Part shown: one piece after another, positions 59,406 to 64,000 of the stretch
Layout of the letters: each line of letters begins with the position of its first letter
Position numbering within the stretch: the first letter of the stretch is position 1
NCBI RefSeq assembly: GCF_003058325.1
Contig: NZ_CP028844.1
Location: forward strand, 784,001-848,000
Length of the DNA: 64,000 nucleotides
Source of the DNA: Methylobacterium currus
GTDB lineage: Bacteria > Pseudomonadota > Alphaproteobacteria > Rhizobiales > Beijerinckiaceae
Reading direction: 5' to 3'
Notes under the pieces: model-generated
The model's input: only the letters and a program-made list of their open reading frames with translations
What the model was told of the DNA's origin: nothing
Databases searched by the model: none
Translations under genes and position numbers: made by a program

Positions 59406-59652
59406 GGCGGTCTCCTGTCGGGGATGGGACGGCACGCGCTCTCGTGACCGCCGGGCGGGAGCCCGGCAGGGTGGCGCGCTCGGGTGCGGCGAGGATCATG
59501 GCGAGGCGGCGCCCGGAGATCGTGTCGGAGATCGTCTGGGACGATCTCCGGTCTCGGCGCGCGGCCATCGCCAGGATTTCGTCTGGATCCGAGCGGCGAA
59601 CCGGATCCAGGACGTCGGGTGGAGCTTGCGTCGGGGTCCCGCGCCGTCGGCG

Positions 59653-59856
59653 TCAGGCGCCGCGGGCGGCCCCGGCGAGCACGCGGTCGACCGTCTCGGG
59701 GGCCGCACCGAGATAGTTCGCCGGATCGGTCAGGCGCTCGATCGCGGCCCGGTCGGGATGCGCCGTCAGCTCGGGCATCGCGGCCAGGGCGTCGGACAGG
59801 CTCTCGCCCCCCCGTCCTGCGCCGGCGCGTTGCAGGCCGAGCCGGGCAGCCACGCC
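59653..59856 (-). pseudogene. pcaB: C-terminal remnant of a PcaB-like cycloisomerase
   Basis: About 50 codons at the end of a longer minus-strand frame, 'LSDALAAMPELTAHPDRAAIERLTDPANYLGAAPETVDRVLA', match the C-terminus of 3-carboxy-cis,cis-muconate cycloisomerase and adenylosuccinate-lyase-type enzymes ('DPxxYLGAAxxxVDRVL'). Upstream sequence in this frame is Arg/Gly-rich and unlike the family, so only the tail remains. This fits a former protocatechuate pathway cluster beside the AAHS transporter. Confidence 0.55.
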
Positions 59857-60385
59857 CTCGCCATCCGCCGCCAGTACTTCCTCAGCCCCTACACCATGGC
59901 CGAGGTCTCTCTCAGCAGCCATCCGGCCGAGCGCTACGGCCATTCGAGCGCCCTCAAGCGGCACGACGAAGCGCCTTCCGAGAAATCCGAATAAATCGTG
60001 CCCTCGTGACCGCGGGCCGCCCGGCGAGACGCGCGCTTCGACCGTATCGTGGATCGCCAGGTCCCGCGCCATCCCGGCGGATGGCGGCCGGCGAAGCATA
60101 AGCCCGACCGTGCCCGCCCCGATGCGTCTCCGGCCGGCACTCCCGCGAGTCCAGACAAATCAGTTGGTAGGCAAACCAACTTGACGCGCGTGGCAGGCAG
60201 GCGCAGGCTGTTCCCGCGAGCCTGGAGCAAACCCGGCCGCATCCGGGAGAGAACGCCATGGCAGCCTCGACGGGTGAACCGCGCGTTGCCGGACCGCACG
60301 CGTCGGTCGTGCGGACGCCAACGGGACGGGAGGGCGAGCGAGCGGGCAGGCACGAGCGCGCGCCCGCCGGAGAGGGGAGGGCGGC
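59857..60385. other. Gene-fragment region before the MFS gene
   Basis: No intact gene. A plus-strand stretch at about 59869-59994 reads 'RQYFLSPYTMAEVSLSSHPA', which is protein-like but unassigned and ends at a TAA (59994). The rest is GC-rich spacer; the promoter for the MFS operon should lie near 60150-60370. Confidence 0.4.
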
Positions 60386-61777
60386 ATGACCGCCTCCGCC
60401 TCCCCCGCGCGGGCCGCGACCGATATCGGCGAGGTGCTCGATACCGGTCGCTGGACGACCCTGCAGAAGATCGTCGTCGTCCTTGCCGCCCTGTCGATCG
60501 TCATGGACGGGTTCGACGGTCAGCTGATCGGCTTCGCGATCCCCGTGCTGATCAAGGAATGGGGCATCACCCGCGGCGATTTCGCACCGGCCCTCGCGGC
60601 CGGCCTCGTCGGCATGGGGATCGGCAGCGCCTGCGCCGGCCTTTTCGCGGACCGGCTCGGCCGGCGCTGGGCGGTGATCGGCAGCGTGCTGGTCTTCGGG
60701 CTCGCCACCTGCGCCATCAGCCTCGCCAACGGCCTGTGGACGATCGGGATCCTGCGGTTCATCGCCGGGCTCGGCATCGGCGGGGCGCTGCCCAGCTCCA
60801 CCACGGTCACGGCCGAGTTCACCCCGGCCCGGCGCCGGACGCTGGCGATCACCGCGACCATCGTCTGCGTGCCCTTGGGCGGGATGCTCGCCGGCGTCTT
60901 CGCCAGCCTCGTGCTGCCGACCCTCGGCTGGCGGGCCCTTTTTCTGCTCGGCGGTATGCTGCCCGTGGCCTACGGCCTCCTGCTGATCGTCGCCCTGCCG
61001 GAATCCCCCCGCTTCCTCGCCCGGCGGCCGGGCCGCTGGCCCGAGCTGACGCGGCTCCTCGGGCGCATGTCCCGCCCGGTTCCCGCCGGCGCGGTCTTCA
61101 CCGATGCCGGCGAGCAGAGGCTCGAGCAGCGCGAGGGCATCCCGGCCCTGTTCGAGGCCGGCCGGGCGCGGGACACGATCGCGCTCTGGTGCGCGTTCTT
61201 CCTCAACCTGCTGGCGGTCTACAGCGCCTTCAGCTGGCTGCCGACCATGCTGAACGCCGCCGGGCTCGATGTCGCGGTCGCCGGATCGGGCCTGACCGCC
61301 TACAATTTCGGCGGCGTGTTCGGCGCCCTGCTCTGCGCCGTGGCGATCACGCGGTTCGGGTCGCGCTGGCCGCTGCTGCTTTGCTCGGTCGGCGGTGCCG
61401 CCACCGCGTTCCTCCTCACCGGCGTCGACATCCGCGCCTCCACCGGAATCCTGATCGCCGGGTTCGGCCTCCAGGGCTTCTTCGCCAACGCCACCCAGTC
61501 GACGATGTACGCGGTCTGCGCCTACGTCTACCCGACCACCGTGCGGGCGACCGGCACGGCCTCGGCCCTCGCCTTCGGCCGTCTGGGGGCGATCCTCAGC
61601 GCCTTCGCGGGCGCGGCAATCATCACCTCCGGCGGCGCCGGCGGCTACCTGGTGATGCTCGGCCTCGCCATGACCGGGGTCGCATTCTCCCTCGCCCTGG
61701 TCGGCCGTCACATCCCGGCGATGGGCCGGCCGGCCTCCGGCCTCGGGGCGGCGCCGGCCGTCGCGGCCGAACGCTGA
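60386..61777 (+). CDS. MFS transporter, aromatic acid:H+ symporter (AAHS) family
   Basis: This 463-aa, 12-helix transporter starts at ATG 60386 with GGGGAGG upstream. The AAHS signature 'IVMDGFDGQLIGFAIPVL' with the acidic DGFD in helix 1, 'GLFADRLGRRWAVIGSVLVFG' (MFS loop 2-3) and 'ESPRFLARRPGRW' are visible. Relatives (PcaK, BenK, VanK) import protocatechuate, 4-hydroxybenzoate or benzoate. The substrate cannot be fixed from sequence; the pcaB remnant nearby points to aromatic acids. Confidence 0.92.
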   Translation: MTASASPARAATDIGEVLDTGRWTTLQKIVVVLAALSIVMDGFDGQLIGFAIPVLIKEWGITRGDFAPALAAGLVGMGIGSACAGLFADRLGRRWAVIGSVLVFGLATCAISLANGLWTIGILRFIAGLGIGGALPSSTTVTAEFTPARRRTLAITATIVCVPLGGMLAGVFASLVLPTLGWRALFLLGGMLPVAYGLLLIVALPESPRFLARRPGRWPELTRLLGRMSRPVPAGAVFTDAGEQRLEQREGIPALFEAGRARDTIALWCAFFLNLLAVYSAFSWLPTMLNAAGLDVAVAGSGLTAYNFGGVFGALLCAVAITRFGSRWPLLLCSVGGAATAFLLTGVDIRASTGILIAGFGLQGFFANATQSTMYAVCAYVYPTTVRATGTASALAFGRLGAILSAFAGAAIITSGGAGGYLVMLGLAMTGVAFSLALVGRHIPAMGRPASGLGAAPAVAAER

Positions 61778-62001
61778 CCGGCAAGACCCGCGGCACGGGC
61801 GGTCGGCATGAGACACGGTCAGCGAGACGGAGCAGGGGAGGGGGCCGTCCGCATCCGGCGGCGAAGCGCAGGCCCGTTTGGCGGCCTGGGAACCAGCCGC
61901 TATGGCCGCTCCGGCGGTCGGGCGGCCATCCCCGCGTTCGCCGACCAGCGCTGGAACACCATGTCATGCGGAAGCGCGCCACGACCCGGCCCGGCAGGGC
62001 G

Positions 62002-62535
62002 ATGACGGCCTCGCCCACCATCGAAGCCACCCACGGCGAAGAACCCCAGGGCGCCGCACCGGCTCCGGTTCAGCTCGGACGCCTGGGCGAGACGATCGCC
62101 TACAACCTCCGCCTCGCGCAGAACGCATCGTTCCAGGCATTCAGTGCCCTGACCGGGGATCTGGGCTTGCGGCCCGGCTGGTATGCCCTGCTGCAGCTCA
62201 TCGGCGACAATCCCGGCGTCAGCCAGACCGGCTTGAGTCTCGCGACCAGCCGCGACAAGAGCACTCTGACCCCGCTGCTCGGCGAACTCGAACGCCGCCG
62301 GCTGATCCGGCGCGAGCCGGACCCCCTCGACCGGCGGGGACGCCGGATCAGCCTGACGGAGGAGGGGCGGGCGAAGCTGGCCCTGCTCGCGGACTGCGCG
62401 GCGCGCCACGACGCCCGGCTCAACGCCATGTTCGCGCCGGAGCAGCAGCGGCAGCTCGTCTCGCTGCTGAAGACCCTGACCGAATCCCTGACCACGGACA
62501 CGCCGTCGCCCGACCCCGGCGCCGACGAGGAGTGA
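62002..62535 (+). CDS. MarR-family regulator
   Basis: This 177-aa regulator is called from ATG 62002 (MTASPTIEATHGEEPQGAAP); ATG 61966 is also in frame. The winged HTH is 'LGLRPGWYALLQLIGDNPGVSQTGLSLATSRDKSTLTPLLGELERRRLIRREPDPLDRRGRRISLTEEGRAKL', with the DxRxR wing typical of MarR. It lies between the AAHS transporter and a ThDP enzyme on the same strand, so it probably senses the aromatic substrate and represses this operon. Confidence 0.92.
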   Translation: MTASPTIEATHGEEPQGAAPAPVQLGRLGETIAYNLRLAQNASFQAFSALTGDLGLRPGWYALLQLIGDNPGVSQTGLSLATSRDKSTLTPLLGELERRRLIRREPDPLDRRGRRISLTEEGRAKLALLADCAARHDARLNAMFAPEQQRQLVSLLKTLTESLTTDTPSPDPGADEE

Positions 62536-62538
62536 ACC

Positions 62539-64000
62539 ATGTACACGACGAGCAGCGCCTTCCTCGATGCCCTGATCGAGGCCCATGTCTCGTTCATCTT
62601 CGCCAATGTCGGCAGCGATCATCCGGCCTTGATCGAAGCGATCGCCGAGGCACGGGCCGCGGGCCGGGCGATCCCCGAGATCGTCACCTGTCCCAACGAG
62701 ATGGTCGGCATGAGCGCCGCCCACGGCTACTGGCAGGCGAGCGGCGTGCCCCAGGCGGTCGTCGTGCATGTCGAGTGCGGCACCCAGGCGCTCGCGGGCG
62801 CGGTGCACAATGCCGCCAAGGGCCGCGCGCCGATGATCGTCTTCGCGGGCGCCTCCCCGTTCACCCAGGAGGGCGAGCTGAAGGGAAGCCGCAACGAGTT
62901 CATCCAGTGGATCCAGGACGTGCACGACCAGCGCGGGCTGGTGCGCGGCTACATGCGCTACGACAATGAGATTCGCACCGGCAAGAACGTCAAGGACCTG
63001 GTCCATCGGGCACTGCAATTCGCCAATTCCGATCCGAAGGGGCCCGTCTACCTGATGGGCGCGCGCGAGGTGATGGAGGAGGAGGTCGCGCCGACCGGAA
63101 ACGACGCGGCCGCCTGGCGCCCGGTCGAGCCGGCCGCCCTCAGCGGGCGAGGCGTGCAGGCCATCGCGACGGCGCTCGCGGGCGCGCGCCGGCCGCTCCT
63201 CGTCACGTCCTTCGTCGGCCGCAATCCGCGGGCGGTGGCGCCGCTCACCGCCCTGTGCCGGCGGCTCGGCATGGGCGTGCTCGAATCGGTGCCGAATGCG
63301 ATGAATTTTCCGCATACCGACCCGCTCTACCAGGGCAACCAGTGGAACCACCCGAGCCAGAATCCGGTGCTCGCGGCGGCGGACGTGATCCTGGTCGTCG
63401 ACAGCGACGTTCCGTGGATCCCGACCGTCTCGAAGCCCGCCGACGGCGCCCGCATCTTCCACATCGACGTCGATCCGCTCAAGCAGCAGATGCCGCTCTG
63501 GCACATCGCCGCCGAGGGGGTGTTCGGCGCCGATGCCGAGACCGCCCTTCACCAGCTCGACGCGTGGTTCGACGCCAATCCGCCGGATGCGGCCGTGGTC
63601 GACGAGCGCACCCGTCACTACGCCGAGCGGCACGCGGCACGCGACCGGGAGCTTCGCGCCCTGGAACAGTCATCGGCCTCGGGGGCCGTGACCTCGGAAT
63701 ACCTGATCGCCCGCCTGCGGGACCTGGCGGGTGACGACGCGCTGTTCGTCAACGAGGGCATCTCGCACTACCACACCGTCTTCAACCACCTGTCCCTCGA
63801 CCGGCCCGGGTCGATCTTCACCAGCGGCGGCGGGTCGCTCGGCTGGAACGGCGGCGCCGCGATCGGAATCAAGCTGGCGCGGCCGGACAAGACGGTCGTG
63901 GCGCTCACCGGCGACGGCTCCTACCTGTTCACCGTGCCGTCCTCGGTGCACTGGATGGCGCGGCGCTACGAAACACCCTTCGTCCAGATCATCTTCAACA
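62539..64000 (+). CDS. Acetolactate-synthase-like ThDP enzyme (partial, N-terminal 487 aa)
   Basis: It starts at ATG 62539, 3 bp after marR, and runs off the right edge. The N-terminal ThDP pyrimidine domain has 'VTCPNEMVGMSAAHGYWQASG' with the catalytic Glu. The central domain (about 195-330) follows. The PP domain shows 'SGGGSLGWNGGAAIGIKLARPDKTVVALTGDGSYLFTVPSSVHWMARRYETPFVQIIFN' (GDG…N, ThDP/Mg binding). Candidates include benzoylformate decarboxylase-like or acetolactate synthase-like enzymes; the neighbours suggest aromatic 2-oxoacid metabolism, which is inference. Confidence 0.88.
   Translation, partial: MYTTSSAFLDALIEAHVSFIFANVGSDHPALIEAIAEARAAGRAIPEIVTCPNEMVGMSAAHGYWQASGVPQAVVVHVECGTQALAGAVHNAAKGRAPMIVFAGASPFTQEGELKGSRNEFIQWIQDVHDQRGLVRGYMRYDNEIRTGKNVKDLVHRALQFANSDPKGPVYLMGAREVMEEEVAPTGNDAAAWRPVEPAALSGRGVQAIATALAGARRPLLVTSFVGRNPRAVAPLTALCRRLGMGVLESVPNAMNFPHTDPLYQGNQWNHPSQNPVLAAADVILVVDSDVPWIPTVSKPADGARIFHIDVDPLKQQMPLWHIAAEGVFGADAETALHQLDAWFDANPPDAAVVDERTRHYAERHAARDRELRALEQSSASGAVTSEYLIARLRDLAGDDALFVNEGISHYHTVFNHLSLDRPGSIFTSGGGSLGWNGGAAIGIKLARPDKTVVALTGDGSYLFTVPSSVHWMARRYETPFVQIIFN

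Noticed and set aside
60049..62535. 828-codon open frame running across the MFS gene into marR
   Set aside because: Only its last 178 codons (from 62002) are a real protein, MarR. The rest is an out-of-frame shadow of the MFS transporter and spacer, rich in Arg and Pro.
1..64000. CRISPR arrays, rRNA genes, complete tRNA genes
   Set aside because: No regularly spaced direct repeats of CRISPR type, no rRNA-like sequence and no full tRNA cloverleaf were seen; the only tRNA sequence is the 3' fragment at 52920-52967 and the only tandem repeats are the three iterons.

Overview
The window is GC-rich alphaproteobacterial DNA, most likely from the Hyphomicrobiales and probably Methylobacterium-like. 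This is inferred from the repABC-type partition genes, the aromatic/dicarboxylate catabolic genes and the mobile-element family; no rRNA or other species marker is present. It falls into two parts. Bases 1 to about 52967 are an integrative and conjugative element (ICE), cut by the left window edge. Bases 52968-64000 are the flanking replicon.

ICE, left to right. (1) 1-10.7 kb is the transfer module on the minus strand: trbE (partial), trbD, trbC, trbB, a ribbon-helix-helix gene, traG, an RlxS-type relaxase, a lytic transglycosylase, DUF736, traF, DUF2840, a small ribbon-helix-helix gene and parA. (2) 10.7-11.8 kb is a replicon with three tandem iterons and a RepA initiator. (3) 11.8-13.8 kb is a control module that matches the switch of the Mesorhizobium ICEMlSymR7A family: an RdfS-like excisionase, an FseA-like DUF2285 activator split by a +1 frameshift at a CCCC run, a QseM-like DUF2285 protein and a QseC-like small XRE repressor. 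(4) 13.9-31.5 kb is the DNA-handling cargo: DUF736, DUF2493, a Toprim protein, a giant methyltransferase/Strawberry-notch helicase, a 712-aa ParB, DUF2958 and several small unknowns. (5) 42.8-52.7 kb holds a GGDEF-EAL protein, an imuA-imuB-dnaE2 mutasome operon with an SOS box, a PIN toxin/HTH antitoxin pair and the tyrosine integrase. The 3' end of a tRNA-Arg(CCG) gene follows as the attachment site.

Two further elements are nested in the ICE. A recombinase-in-trio (RIT) element (about 20488-24209) with 84-bp inverted repeats splits the helicase gene. A 10.1-kb mercury-resistance transposon (31706-41801) splits the ICE ardC gene. The transposon carries three larger tyrosine recombinases, its own ardC, merR, a MerT-like transporter, a GDCCVxC protein, merB and a MerA-like flavoprotein.

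Two signals cut across gene families. A 15-bp operator-like palindrome, CGACTATWATAGTCG, lies upstream of three genes: the XRE regulator, a small orphan gene and the GGDEF-EAL gene. A conserved structured 5' leader precedes the helicase, ParB and ArdC genes.

Flanking replicon: three overlapping small unknown genes (one frameshifted), repA-repB of the repABC type without repC, a strong hairpin terminator, a fumC homologue with altered active-site residues, remnants of dctA and pcaB, and an apparently active MFS (AAHS)-MarR-ThDP enzyme operon that runs off the right edge.
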